From Firmicutes bacterium HGW-Firmicutes-2 (lineage in GTDB: Bacteria; Bacillota; Clostridia; Lachnospirales; Vallitaleaceae), in contig PGZV01000012.1 of the NCBI GenBank assembly GCA_002841495.1, positions 1 to 59,990 of the forward strand: a DNA stretch of 59,990 nt. The letters run 5' to 3'. Each line of letters starts with the position of its first letter. Positions within the stretch are counted from its first letter, which is position 1. Shown in pieces: positions 17,122-26,417 of this stretch. The position numbers and the translations under genes were made by a program. The notes under the pieces were generated by a model, which saw nothing but the letters and a program-made list of their open reading frames with translations, searched no databases and was not told where the DNA came from.

Positions 17122-17892
17122 ATGAATGAAAGCGATAAGAAGATAGCGGTCTTAATTGATGCAGATAATGTATCGGAAAAGTATATTAAGTACATTATGG
17201 ATGAAATATCCAATCATGGAACACCAACTTACAAGAGAATATATGGGGACTTCACGAAGCCGAATCTTGCTTCATGGAAGAATGTTCTACTGAATTATTC
17301 AATTTCTCCCATTCAACAATATAGCTATACAACAGGAAAAAATGCAACGGATGCGGCTTTGATTATTGATGCCATGGATATTTTATATTCAAGCCATGTA
17401 GATGGATTTTGTATTGTATCCAGTGACAGTGATTTTACAAGGTTAGCAGCCAGACTTAGAGAAGCCGGCATGTATGTGGTCGGAATGGGTGAGAAAAAAA
17501 CACCGACACCCTTTATCTCAGCGTGTGAGATTTTTAAGTACCTTGAAGTACTGGCAGCACCGCCAAGTGGAGAAGTGAAGTCTGATAAAACGCCAGCCAA
17601 AGAAGAAGCAAGAAAAGAAGGCATCACCAGTAAGCAAGCATTGATTCAGTCTATTAAGACAATCATCACTGAGGCATCCGACGAAGAAGGTTGGGTTAAT
17701 CTAGGTGAAGTAGGTACAAGATTAAATAAAAGATACCCGGATTTTGATACGAGAAACTATGGTCATTCAAAGTTATCGCCATTGATTCTAAGCCTTGAAC
17801 AGTTTGATGTGCTAAAACGTAAGAATCCCAATAGCCTATATGGCATCAATTATTATATTAAAAATAAGGAAGAAAACCCAAAGAAAAGGTAG
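17122..17892 (+). CDS. NYN (PIN-like) domain protein with C-terminal OST-HTH/LOTUS domain
   Basis: A 256-residue protein of the LabA/DUF88 group. The N-terminal NYN domain (about 7-145) carries the acidic residues of a PIN-like nuclease: D13 and D15 in LIDADN, D77 in NATDAAL, and D102 and D104 in SSDSDF. Residues about 160-250 (SKQALIQSIKTII and the SLEQFDVL region) look like an OST-HTH/LOTUS RNA-binding domain. The combination suggests RNA cleavage or RNA quality control, but the substrate is unknown. The ribosome-binding site (AGAGGG) is modest. It follows the SH3 lipoprotein by 21 bases. Confidence 0.8.
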   Translation: MNESDKKIAVLIDADNVSEKYIKYIMDEISNHGTPTYKRIYGDFTKPNLASWKNVLLNYSISPIQQYSYTTGKNATDAALIIDAMDILYSSHVDGFCIVSSDSDFTRLAARLREAGMYVVGMGEKKTPTPFISACEIFKYLEVLAAPPSGEVKSDKTPAKEEARKEGITSKQALIQSIKTIITEASDEEGWVNLGEVGTRLNKRYPDFDTRNYGHSKLSPLILSLEQFDVLKRKNPNSLYGINYYIKNKEENPKKR

Positions 17893-18006
17893 GTGTCTAC
17901 GCGGATATCGAGGTAGTGCAATTATATCAGCAGGTGAATCGACTCATCATAAAACATGATCTATTTGGAAGTGACAACTAAATTAAAAAGGATTAAAGGT
18001 GCGCAT

Positions 18007-20133
18007 ATGAAAACGGAGAAAAAAATGTTCACGAAGCAAGTCAAAGCGACTGCTGTCAATCAAGAAATAAGGATGAACGAAAGTATGTCTATTAAGCTTA
18101 AACTTACGTTATCCCACGTTCTAATTTCAATCATTCCCATAGCTATAGTTGCAGTGATGCTCTTTACCAATGGGAAGGACTCTATATTAGAAGAAGTGCA
18201 AAAAGCAAATCTTGCATTAGCAGATCAAGTTACAGAGCAGGCCAATCTTAAACTAGAAGCCATTGACTCGGATTCTAACCTTTTTTTATTTAATGTAAAA
18301 ATCGCCCAATTGGTCAGTCGCTCACCGGAAGACTATGATAATACATTTACCTTCATTCAAGAACGAAGAAATAATATACAATCACTTTATGTATCTCTTC
18401 ATTTATCCAAGCCGGAGCTTAAAACGGTAGCTTTTATTAAAGAAAATGAAATTATTGATTATACCAATATAGAATTTCTAAACGACCCTTCATTTACAGA
18501 AAACTTTATGGCCAGTGAAGAAAGAACCCAAATATTGGCGTCAGGTTCAGAACCTTATTGGACCTATGGTATGTACGATACTCCGTATATATTTTTGTAT
18601 AAGACGGTGGCCAATGTATATGATATGATGAAGCCATCCGTTATGATGTTGGTCGTAGATCCTACGTACTTAACCAGTATTTTGGATCCTGAAAAGTTAG
18701 GCACAGGGGCTAAGATGTCAATTGTTGACATGAATGGCCAAGTGGTGGTTTCTTCAAACGAAGCAGCCGAAGTGGGTAGCATGGTTGGTATATCTGAAGA
18801 ACTCATGAGCTTTGCTTCTCAGAGTGTTGAAAGTAGTAGTGAGGGGAAACCTTTAGCATACGGATCCTTTGTTACAAATAAGTTAGTAGAATCTGAAACC
18901 ATGGTGGTTTTCAAAGAATTAGATAATGGTTGGATGTATGTGGCAGAAATACCTACAGCAACCATTTATGGCGGCATCAACAACATGAAATCTCAGGCAA
19001 CCTTTATTGTCATATTCTGTTTTGTCTTGGCGGTTCTGATAGGTCTTCTGTTGGCTTTTAATATTGCAAAACCCATTGATTATATCAGAAAAAAAATGAA
19101 GGCAGTGGAACTTGGTGATTTGACTGTTCGTAGTGCTATCAAAGGCAAATATGAAATCGGTCAACTATCAGCTAGCTTTAATGCAATGACGGAAAATATG
19201 GCACAAATTATAAAAGAGACAGGTGAGATTACCAGTGAAGTTGCCACAGATTCTGAAGAATTAAAGAGTATAGCGTCTCATTCTGCTTTAGCATCAAAAG
19301 AAGTCATTGAAGCAGTAGAGTCATTATCAGAAGGCGCCACTGAACAGGCCCATGATTCAGAAAGAGCGGCAGAAGTTGTCAAGGAATTAGTGACAGAGAT
19401 GAATAAAACAGAAGAAAGTTTTAATGAAGTGGTTCGGGTAACAACAAGAACTAAAAAAACCAGTGTGGAAGCTTCATCAACAATTGATGAGTTGAATGCA
19501 ACGACTATGGAAACCATTGTATTGTTTAATGATATTAAGCGGGATATGAATCAACTGACCATGCAGTTTAAAGAAATCTTGGGCATTATTGATATGATTA
19601 ATGCCATTAGTTCTCAAACCAATTTGTTGGCTCTTAATGCAGCCATAGAAGCGGCAAGAGCAGGAGATGCCGGCAAAGGATTTGCAGTTGTAGCGGACGA
19701 GGTTAGAAAGCTTGCAAACCAATCCAGTGAAGCCGCAAAAAGTATCAGCGCCATCGTCACGAATATAAATACAGCTACACAAAAAACAAGTAATATGATA
19801 GAAAGTGGCGAAGCCATCTATCAAAGACAAGAAGAAGCAGCCAAGAATACAGGCACGACGTTTGCGGACATTGTTAAAGACATGGATAGTATTATTCATG
19901 AAGTGGACAATGTGTATATTTTACTCTTTGGCTTAGAAGAAATAGAACAAAAAGCTACGGAATCGATTAATAGTATAGCTGCCGTTGCTCAACAATCAGC
20001 CGCTGCCATTGAAGAAGTTCTTGGCACCGGTGAAGAACAGACAGCTTCAGCTGAGCATTTGTCAGAAATGGCATTTAAGTTGTCACAGGTCATCGAAAAG
20101 ATGGATAACAACATTAAGAATTTTAAAGTATGA
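18007..20133 (+). CDS. Methyl-accepting chemotaxis protein
   Basis: A 708-residue transmembrane chemoreceptor. A first span at about 22-42 is followed by a ~270-residue extracellular ligand domain of likely double-Cache type, a second span at about 328-350, a HAMP segment and a cytoplasmic four-helix signalling domain. The highly conserved hairpin tip ([19 protein letters not shown]) is intact near residue 540. No CheR-binding pentapeptide is seen at the C-terminus. AAAGGTG lies just before ATG 18007; the in-frame ATG at 17956 has no such site. No other chemotaxis gene is adjacent, so it is an orphan receptor. The ligand cannot be told from sequence. Confidence 0.92.
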   Translation: MKTEKKMFTKQVKATAVNQEIRMNESMSIKLKLTLSHVLISIIPIAIVAVMLFTNGKDSILEEVQKANLALADQVTEQANLKLEAIDSDSNLFLFNVKIAQLVSRSPEDYDNTFTFIQERRNNIQSLYVSLHLSKPELKTVAFIKENEIIDYTNIEFLNDPSFTENFMASEERTQILASGSEPYWTYGMYDTPYIFLYKTVANVYDMMKPSVMMLVVDPTYLTSILDPEKLGTGAKMSIVDMNGQVVVSSNEAAEVGSMVGISEELMSFASQSVESSSEGKPLAYGSFVTNKLVESETMVVFKELDNGWMYVAEIPTATIYGGINNMKSQATFIVIFCFVLAVLIGLLLAFNIAKPIDYIRKKMKAVELGDLTVRSAIKGKYEIGQLSASFNAMTENMAQIIKETGEITSEVATDSEELKSIASHSALASKEVIEAVESLSEGATEQAHDSERAAEVVKELVTEMNKTEESFNEVVRVTTRTKKTSVEASSTIDELNATTMETIVLFNDIKRDMNQLTMQFKEILGIIDMINAISSQTNLLALNAAIEAARAGDAGKGFAVVADEVRKLANQSSEAAKSISAIVTNINTATQKTSNMIESGEAIYQRQEEAAKNTGTTFADIVKDMDSIIHEVDNVYILLFGLEEIEQKATESINSIAAVAQQSAAAIEEVLGTGEEQTASAEHLSEMAFKLSQVIEKMDNNIKNFKV

Positions 20134-20175
20134 CCCCTATAAGTAATATATATTAAAGGATTCTGAAAGGACACC

Positions 20176-20925
20176 ATGCAAAACTATAAAATGATCATTG
20201 CCTATGATGGCAGAAGATACAAAGGCTATCGAAAAACCAAAACAAACAGTCAGCAAAGCATTCAAGGTAAATTAGAAGCAATTCTCTATAAGCTATATGA
20301 TGAAGATGTAGAGGTCATCAGTGCCGTTAATACGGATGCAGGTGTTTGTGCACAGTACCAGGTGATTAATTTTCACGGACCGGACGCACGACTGGATGAA
20401 AAAGGCATTTTTGAATACTTTGAAACTTATCTACCGGATGATATTATCATATTATCAGTTGAAAAAGCGGATGATCGTTTTCATAGTCGATATTTGGCAA
20501 CTCAGATTACTTATACTTATAGGTTGTGGAAAAAAGACGCACCTAGACGCCCTCTTTTTGAGAGACAACTTGTCAACGTTATGGATCAACCATTAGATGT
20601 AACGATTATGCGAGATGGTGCTAAGGTTTTCTTAGGAAGTCATGATTTCGCTGCATATGCAACCAAGAGTAAATCAGGTAACACTACAAGGGAAATTCTA
20701 TTGATGGACATTGATGAAACGGACTTTGAAGTCATCATCACCATGACAGCAAATGGTTATCTGTTGAACATGGAGAGGTATATTGTAGGCACCTTGATTC
20801 AGATTGGCTTACATGAACGGAAAGTGGATTCTATTCATCGAGGGTTTAAGACTAGAGAAAACAAAGACGTAGGCCATAAGGCTATGGCCCATGCCCTCTG
20901 TCTCACTCAGGTACATTACGAATAG
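20176..20925 (+). CDS. TruA-family tRNA pseudouridine synthase-like protein
   Basis: A 249-residue protein with the TruA fold. The YDGRRYKGY opening, SIQGKLE segment and catalytic Asp (D54) in NTDAGVCAQ are present. In canonical TruA the motif reads GRTDAGVHA; here the Gly-Arg is replaced by Val-Asn and the His by Cys, so a conserved arginine next to the active site is missing. It may be a divergent paralog with changed specificity, or an inactive one, while a housekeeping truA would lie elsewhere. AAAGGA precedes the ATG. It lies between the chemoreceptor and xth genes. Confidence 0.75.
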   Translation: MQNYKMIIAYDGRRYKGYRKTKTNSQQSIQGKLEAILYKLYDEDVEVISAVNTDAGVCAQYQVINFHGPDARLDEKGIFEYFETYLPDDIIILSVEKADDRFHSRYLATQITYTYRLWKKDAPRRPLFERQLVNVMDQPLDVTIMRDGAKVFLGSHDFAAYATKSKSGNTTREILLMDIDETDFEVIITMTANGYLLNMERYIVGTLIQIGLHERKVDSIHRGFKTRENKDVGHKAMAHALCLTQVHYE

Positions 20926-20969
20926 AGAGCATGAAGCCTCTTAATGAGATACATCAAAAGGAGACAGTT

Positions 20970-21725
20970 ATGAAGTTGATTTCTTGGAATGTTAACGGTA
21001 TTCGAGCAGCCCTTAAGAAGGGATTTATGGCATATTTCATAGAGCAGGATGCGGACATTTTTTGCATACAAGAGTCCAAGTGTCAGATCGGACAAGTTGA
21101 TTTGGATTTGGTTGGTTATGAACAATATTGGAACGCAGCCGTGAAAAAAGGTTATTCAGGTACAGCTATTTTTACAAAAATCAAGCCGATACAAGTGATC
21201 TATGGCATTCATATGGAAGAACATGATCAAGAAGGGCGTGTGATTACCCTTGAATATGATGATTTCTACTTGGTGAACTGTTACACCCCTAATTCAAAAA
21301 GAGGCCTTGAGCGTCTAGATTACAGAGAAGTATGGGAAGATGATTTTAGAACCTATTTAAAAAAGTTAGATGAAGTTAAACCCGTAATCCTATGTGGTGA
21401 TTTAAACGTTGCACATATGGAAATCGATATAAAAAATGATAAGACCAATCATCGGAGTGCAGGCTTCACCGATGAAGAGCGTAGAAAAATGACGAAGCTT
21501 CTGGGTTCCGGTTTCATTGATACCTTCAGATACTTTTACCCTGAACTCGAAGATGCTTATACTTGGTGGTCATATATGGGCAATGCAAGAGCTAACAACA
21601 CAGGTTGGCGGATTGATTATTTTGTTGTTTCAGAACGTATGACAAAGAGACTTGAGGATGCAATGATTCATCCACAGGTCATGGGAAGCGATCATTGTCC
21701 GGTTGTTCTAACCCTAAAAGATTAA
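20970..21725 (+). CDS. xth: Exodeoxyribonuclease III / AP endonuclease
   Basis: Cytoplasmic base-excision-repair enzyme that cleaves DNA at abasic sites and trims 3' ends. The 251-residue protein has the ExoA/ExoIII signatures WNVNGIRA at the N-terminus, QESK with the metal Glu (about residue 34), GDLNVAH with catalytic Asp/Asn, GWRIDYFVVS, and a terminal SDHCPV with the catalytic His. AAAAGGAGA precedes ATG 20970; the upstream in-frame ATG at 20931 has no site. It follows the TruA-like gene by 44 bases and may be cotranscribed. Confidence 0.93.
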   Translation: MKLISWNVNGIRAALKKGFMAYFIEQDADIFCIQESKCQIGQVDLDLVGYEQYWNAAVKKGYSGTAIFTKIKPIQVIYGIHMEEHDQEGRVITLEYDDFYLVNCYTPNSKRGLERLDYREVWEDDFRTYLKKLDEVKPVILCGDLNVAHMEIDIKNDKTNHRSAGFTDEERRKMTKLLGSGFIDTFRYFYPELEDAYTWWSYMGNARANNTGWRIDYFVVSERMTKRLEDAMIHPQVMGSDHCPVVLTLKD

Positions 21726-21741
21726 AGGGAAAAATGATAGG

Positions 21742-21770
21742 TTGACAACCGTCCTATGACATGATATTTT
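21742..21770 (+). promoter_or_regulatory. Candidate speA promoter
   Basis: TTGACA (21742-21747), a 17-base spacer and TATTTT (21765-21770) are followed by about 78 bases of leader before speA. Confidence 0.55.
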
Positions 21771-21806
21771 TGTCATAGTCCTTTGATGTCTTTAAGACTC
21801 AAAGGA
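21754..21806 (+). other. Two adjacent stem-loops at the speA promoter and leader
   Basis: CTATGACA (21754-21761) pairs with TGTCATAG (21771-21778), a perfect inverted repeat across the -10 box. Directly after it TCCTTTGA (21779-21786) pairs with TCAAAGGA (21799-21806), with an inner GTCTT/AAGAC. Neither is followed by a T run, so they look like an operator and a leader structure and not like a terminator. Confidence 0.5.
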
Positions 21807-21848
21807 TTGGTTCGTTAAGGGCAATATTTGAACGGAAGGAAAGTGGTT

Positions 21849-23762
21849 ATGAATAAAGCGGAATTACTTGGTCGTTGGACCAAAGAGAAATCTGAAGAAT
21901 TATACGGTATTAAGAACTGGGGCAGTACTTATTTTTCCATTTCAGACGAAGGTGAAGTCCTAGTTAATCCTTATAGTGATAAAAAATCAGCCGTAAGTTT
22001 AATGGATATTGTATCCGGTGTTAAAGACAGAGGGCTGGACATGCCTGTCCTATTAAGATTTGAAAACTTATTGGATTCGCAAATTACATATTTGAACGAG
22101 TCTTTTGCTAAAGCTATGAAGTCTTTGGATTACAAAGGCGTTTATAGAGGTGTTTATCCCATAAAAGTGAACCAACAACAACAGGTAGTTGAAGAGGTCA
22201 CCAAATTTGGACAGAAATATCATCATGGACTTGAAGTGGGTAGTAAACCTGAGCTCATTGCGGCGTTATCCCATATTAAAGATAAAGAATCCTGTCTTAT
22301 TTGCAATGGTTATAAGGATGAAGAATTCATCGATTTAGGACTTTATGCGACAAAAATGGGTTTTAATTGTTTCTTTGTAATAGAGATGCCCAATGAACTT
22401 GACATTATTCTGGAAAGATCCAAAATCTTAAATATTAGACCGAACATTGGCGTTCGAATTAAGCTATCCGCAAAAGCCGGAGGACACTGGACAGATTCAG
22501 GTGGAGACCGTAGCATATTTGGTCTTAATATGTCTCAAATCATTGAGATTGTGGATGAGCTGAAAGAAAAAGACATGTTGGACAGCCTTAAGCTATTGCA
22601 TTATCATTTGGGTTCTCAGATTCCGAATATCCGAGATATCCGGAATGCAGTGCTTGAAGCAGCAAGGGTCTATGCTGAGTTGGTAAATGAAGGCGCAGCT
22701 ATGGGTTACTTGGATCTGGGTGGTGGGTTGGCCATCGATTATGACGGTTCCAGTACCAATTATACCAACAGTAGAAATTATACAGTAGAAGAATACTGTA
22801 TGGACGTGGTGGAAGCGGTTATGCGCGTCATGGATCAAAGAGAAACACCTCATCCGGTGATTATTACCGAATCAGGGCGTGCTTTGGTGGCTTACTATTC
22901 AATTTTACTTTTTAATGTATTGGATGTTGCTGTTTTTGAAGAATATGAGATTCCTGAGAAGCTGGATGAATCTTTGCCGGAACAAATCAGAAATATGTAT
23001 GAAGTGAACAAGAGTATTAACCATAAAAATATACAGGAATGTTATAACGATGCTCTTTATTATAGAGATGAGATTAAGGATATGTTTAAACATGGCAGGA
23101 TTAGCCTGCGGGATCGTTCTTTTTCTGAAAAGATTTTCTGGAACACGATTCATCAAATCGCCAAGGCGAAAAAGAAGTTAAAATTCGCACCACCGGAACT
23201 TGAAGATATTGAAAGTGCAATTGCAGATATTTATTATTGCAATTTCTCAGTATTTCAGTCCATACCGGACAGTTGGGCTATTGATCAGTTATTCCCAGTT
23301 ATGCCCATCCATCGATTATTAGAATTGCCGAAGAGAAATGCCGTTATTGCAGATATCACTTGTGATTGCGACGGTAAGATTGACAGATTTATTGACTTAC
23401 ATGATGAAAGGTCAACATTGCCCCTTCACGAATTACAGAAGGATGAGTACTACTTGGGCATTTTCTTAGTCGGTGCTTACCAAGAAACACTTGGGGACTT
23501 ACACAATCTGTTTGGAGATACCAATGTCATCAGTGTTCGAATCAACAAAGATGGTAGTTTCGAGTTGATTAAGGAAATTCAGGGAGATAGCGTAGAAGAT
23601 GTACTGTCTTACGTGGAATTTGATGTGAAGCAAATGCGTGCTAATTTTAGAGAAACGGCGGAAGAGGCTATAAGAGAAGGTTTAATGACGCCAAGTGACA
23701 GAAAAGAAATTATGCTTTCCTTTGACAATGGTCTAAGAGGCTATACGTACTACGAAAGATAG
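21849..23762 (+). CDS. speA: Biosynthetic arginine decarboxylase
   Basis: PLP enzyme of the SpeA family (fold III) that decarboxylates arginine to agmatine, first step of polyamine synthesis. The 637-residue length is typical. K106 in GVYPIKVNQ is the PLP lysine. GLEVGSKPEL, HYHLGSQIPN and the C-terminal ITCDCDGK (usual CDSDG) and VGAYQETLGDLHNLFGD stretches are present. GGAAGGAAAG precedes ATG 21849; the in-frame start at 21828 overlaps that site region and is rejected. The next two genes complete the carboxyspermidine route, so the three probably form one polyamine operon. Confidence 0.93.
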   Translation: MNKAELLGRWTKEKSEELYGIKNWGSTYFSISDEGEVLVNPYSDKKSAVSLMDIVSGVKDRGLDMPVLLRFENLLDSQITYLNESFAKAMKSLDYKGVYRGVYPIKVNQQQQVVEEVTKFGQKYHHGLEVGSKPELIAALSHIKDKESCLICNGYKDEEFIDLGLYATKMGFNCFFVIEMPNELDIILERSKILNIRPNIGVRIKLSAKAGGHWTDSGGDRSIFGLNMSQIIEIVDELKEKDMLDSLKLLHYHLGSQIPNIRDIRNAVLEAARVYAELVNEGAAMGYLDLGGGLAIDYDGSSTNYTNSRNYTVEEYCMDVVEAVMRVMDQRETPHPVIITESGRALVAYYSILLFNVLDVAVFEEYEIPEKLDESLPEQIRNMYEVNKSINHKNIQECYNDALYYRDEIKDMFKHGRISLRDRSFSEKIFWNTIHQIAKAKKKLKFAPPELEDIESAIADIYYCNFSVFQSIPDSWAIDQLFPVMPIHRLLELPKRNAVIADITCDCDGKIDRFIDLHDERSTLPLHELQKDEYYLGIFLVGAYQETLGDLHNLFGDTNVISVRINKDGSFELIKEIQGDSVEDVLSYVEFDVKQMRANFRETAEEAIREGLMTPSDRKEIMLSFDNGLRGYTYYER

Positions 23763-23878
23763 ACTTTCTAAGTAAAGATCAAACGATTATAAAAGATAAA
23801 CTTATATCTAACTCAACCCTCCAAGGATAAAAGCTTAGAGGGTTGACTAAATTTGAAAGTGAAACAGGAGGTAATAAA

Positions 23879-25078
23879 ATGGGAAAAGCTTTAATTATAG
23901 GTGCCGGTGGCGTTGCCAATGTGGTTGTACATAAGTGTTGTCAAAACCCTGAAGTATTTGAGGAGATTTGCATAGCAAGTCGTACAAAATCAAAATGTGA
24001 CGCTATGAAAGCCGTTCTAGATGGTGGCAAGACAAAGATTACCACAGCACAAATAGATGCAGATGATACAGAGGCGTTGATAGAACTGATTAACGCGTAC
24101 AAACCGGATATGGTAATTAACGTAGCCTTGCCTTATCAAGACTTGACGATTATGGATGCTTGTCTTGCAACCGGCGTCCATTATCTGGATACAGCCAATT
24201 ATGAGCCACTAGATATACCAAAGTTTGAATACAAATGGCAATGGGCATATAAAGAAAAATTTGAAAAAGCAGGTTTAACAGCCATATTAGGTAGCGGTTT
24301 TGATCCAGGTGTTACGGGTGTCTTCTCTGCTTATGCCATGAAGCATTATTTTGACGAGATTCATACCATTGATATCTTAGATGCTAACGCAGGCGATCAC
24401 GGCTATCCTTTTGCAACCAATTTTAACCCTGAGATTAACATTAGAGAAATTACAGCTAAAGGCAGATATTGGGAACAAGGGGAATGGATTGAAACAGAAC
24501 CCCTTGAAATCAAGCGTGTCTATGACTTCCCACAGATAGGTGATAAGGATATGTATCTTCTTTACCATGAAGAGTTAGAGTCCTTAGCACAAAATATAAA
24601 AGGCCTCAAGAAAATTCGGTTTTTCATGACATTTTCTGAGAGATACATCACCCATTTGAATGTACTTGAAAATGTAGGTATGACTTCTATTAAACCGATT
24701 CTGTATCAAGGTATGGAGATTCAGCCTTTACAATTCTTAAAAGCCGTATTACCGGATCCTGCCAGTTTGGGTCCAAGAACAAAAGGTAAAACCAATATCG
24801 GTTGTATATATACTGGCGTGAAGGACGGACAACCTAAAACCTACTATGTCTATAATGTATGTGATCATGAGGCCTGCTATGCAGAAGTCGGATCACAAGC
24901 TATATCCTATACAACAGGGGTACCGGCAATGATAGGTGCTAAGTTGCTTTTAGAAGGAAAATGGAAAAAGCCAGGTGTCTATAATGTAGAGGAAATGGAC
25001 CCGGATCCTTTTATGGAAGAATTGAACAAGCAAGGTCTTCCATGGGTAGAAGATTTTAACCCTGTTTTGGTGGACTAA
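23879..25078 (+). CDS. Carboxynorspermidine/carboxyspermidine dehydrogenase (saccharopine dehydrogenase family)
   Basis: Condenses putrescine (or diaminopropane) with aspartate semialdehyde and reduces the imine with NADPH to carboxyspermidine, an S-adenosylmethionine-independent route to spermidine. The 399-residue protein has the N-terminal Rossmann motif GAGGVANVV (about 7-15) and the saccharopine-dehydrogenase-family GSGFDPGVTG stretch near 140. Its role is fixed by the arginine decarboxylase before it and the NspC-type decarboxylase after it. AGGAGG (about 23867-23872) precedes ATG 23879; the earlier start at 23843 is rejected. The stop is one base from the next ATG. Confidence 0.9.
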   Translation: MGKALIIGAGGVANVVVHKCCQNPEVFEEICIASRTKSKCDAMKAVLDGGKTKITTAQIDADDTEALIELINAYKPDMVINVALPYQDLTIMDACLATGVHYLDTANYEPLDIPKFEYKWQWAYKEKFEKAGLTAILGSGFDPGVTGVFSAYAMKHYFDEIHTIDILDANAGDHGYPFATNFNPEINIREITAKGRYWEQGEWIETEPLEIKRVYDFPQIGDKDMYLLYHEELESLAQNIKGLKKIRFFMTFSERYITHLNVLENVGMTSIKPILYQGMEIQPLQFLKAVLPDPASLGPRTKGKTNIGCIYTGVKDGQPKTYYVYNVCDHEACYAEVGSQAISYTTGVPAMIGAKLLLEGKWKKPGVYNVEEMDPDPFMEELNKQGLPWVEDFNPVLVD

Positions 25079-25079
25079 T

Positions 25080-26243
25080 ATGGACAACAACAAAGATGTG
25101 AGTCAAGACTTAAACATAGATTTTAATCAAGTACCAACACCTTGTTATGTGGTAGATGAACGTTTGCTTCAGAAGAATCTGGATGTATTGGCCAGAGTAC
25201 AAGATGAGACAGGGTGTAAAATACTCTTAGCACTTAAAGGATTCTCCATGTATGCGACTTTTCCCCAAATAGGGAAAGTGCTTGCAGGGATTACTTCAAG
25301 TGCATTAAATGAAGCCCGATTAGGTTATGAGGAAATGGGCAAAGAGGTGCATATTTATGCGCCGGCCTATAAAGAAAAGGAAATAGATGAGATTTTATCC
25401 ATCTGTGACCATATTGTATTTAATTCCTTTGACCAGTGGCATCGATTTAAAGTTAAAGTTCAGGCTGTAAAAGAGAAAAAAATTGAATGTGGTCTGCGTA
25501 TTAATCCGGAATACTCTGAGATTACCACACCAATCTATGATCCATGCGATACCGGTTCCAGATTAGGTGTGACATTATCTCAGTTTCAGCCGGATCAACT
25601 AGAAGGTATCGACGGTTTACATTTTCATACTATGTGTGAACAGAACTCAGATACCTTAGAGCGTACCATGGAAGTGGTTGAAGCCAAGTTCGGACAGTAT
25701 TTTCATCAAATGAAATGGATCAATTTTGGCGGTGGGCATCATATTACCAGAGCGGATTATGATGTGGATCGTCTTATTAGGATTGTTAACAGAATTAAGT
25801 CTACTTACAAAGTTCAAGTTTATCTAGAACCTGGAGAAGCTATTGCTCTAAATACAGGATTTTTAGTTACAGAAGTGATGGATCTCATTAGCAATCAGAT
25901 GGACTTAGCCATTGTTGACGCTTCGGCTGCATGTCATATGCCGGATGTCATCGAGATGCCTTACCGTCCGGAGATAGTTGGCGCTAAAAAGCCAGGCGAA
26001 TTGCCCTTTACATATCGTTTAGGCGGATTAACATGTTTGGCCGGTGATATTATAGGTGATTATGCTTTTGAAAGACCCCTAAAAATCGGCGATCGATTGG
26101 TATTTACGGATATGGCCCATTATACGATGGTTAAGAACAATACCTTTAATGGTGTGAACTTACCTTCAATAGCATTGGTCAATGATGAAGGTATCAGGGT
26201 TCTTAAAGATTTTGGGTATGAAGATTATAAGAGAAGGCTATAA
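25080..26243 (+). CDS. nspC: Carboxynorspermidine/carboxyspermidine decarboxylase
   Basis: PLP-dependent decarboxylase of the alanine-racemase fold that turns carboxyspermidine into spermidine. The 387-residue protein has PLP lysine K53 in LALKGFS, the HFHTMCEQN and GGGHHITR phosphate-binding segments, and the C-terminal ASAACHMPDV and GLTCLAGD (active-site Cys) regions. The start ATG is one base past the preceding stop and has only a weak GGTGG site, so translational coupling is likely. No agmatinase or agmatine deiminase gene is in the window, so putrescine must be supplied by genes elsewhere. Confidence 0.9.
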   Translation: MDNNKDVSQDLNIDFNQVPTPCYVVDERLLQKNLDVLARVQDETGCKILLALKGFSMYATFPQIGKVLAGITSSALNEARLGYEEMGKEVHIYAPAYKEKEIDEILSICDHIVFNSFDQWHRFKVKVQAVKEKKIECGLRINPEYSEITTPIYDPCDTGSRLGVTLSQFQPDQLEGIDGLHFHTMCEQNSDTLERTMEVVEAKFGQYFHQMKWINFGGGHHITRADYDVDRLIRIVNRIKSTYKVQVYLEPGEAIALNTGFLVTEVMDLISNQMDLAIVDASAACHMPDVIEMPYRPEIVGAKKPGELPFTYRLGGLTCLAGDIIGDYAFERPLKIGDRLVFTDMAHYTMVKNNTFNGVNLPSIALVNDEGIRVLKDFGYEDYKRRL

Positions 26244-26301
26244 AGGTAAAGAGAATAGATTGCAGAAAATAGAATACAGAAAATATAATTATGATTATAG
26301 G

Positions 26302-26332
26302 GTCAAAACTATATAGTTTTGACGTCTAAACC
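26302..26332. repeat. Palindromic copy of the dispersed repeat
   Basis: GTCAAAACTAT (26302-26312) is followed immediately by its exact reverse complement ATAGTTTTGAC (26313-26323), then GTCTAAACCA. The left arm resembles the left ends at 4115 and 8845 and the right arm resembles 13654-13672, so this copy may be the element reduced to its two ends. Confidence 0.55.
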
Positions 26333-26341
26333 AATTATGGA

Positions 26342-26369
26342 TTGACATTTCATTATCCTATGGTATCAT
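26342..26369 (+). promoter_or_regulatory. Promoter of the zinc uptake operon
   Basis: TTGACA (26342-26347), a 16-base spacer and TATCAT (26364-26369) sit directly before the Fur-family palindrome. Confidence 0.65.
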
Positions 26370-26385
26370 TAAATACAGATACAAA

Positions 26386-26400
26386 TGCAAATGATTTGCA
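26386..26400. promoter_or_regulatory. 7-1-7 Fur-family (likely Zur) operator
   Basis: TGCAAAT (26386-26392), G, ATTTGCA (26394-26400) form a perfect 7-1-7 inverted repeat, the architecture of Fur, Zur and PerR boxes. It lies about 16 bases after the -10 box and ends three bases before AAGGAGG of znuA. Its place ahead of zinc importer genes makes a Zur role the natural inference; the half-site sequence differs from the Bacillus Zur consensus. Confidence 0.7.
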
Positions 26401-26417
26401 ACAAGGAGGATATTGAA

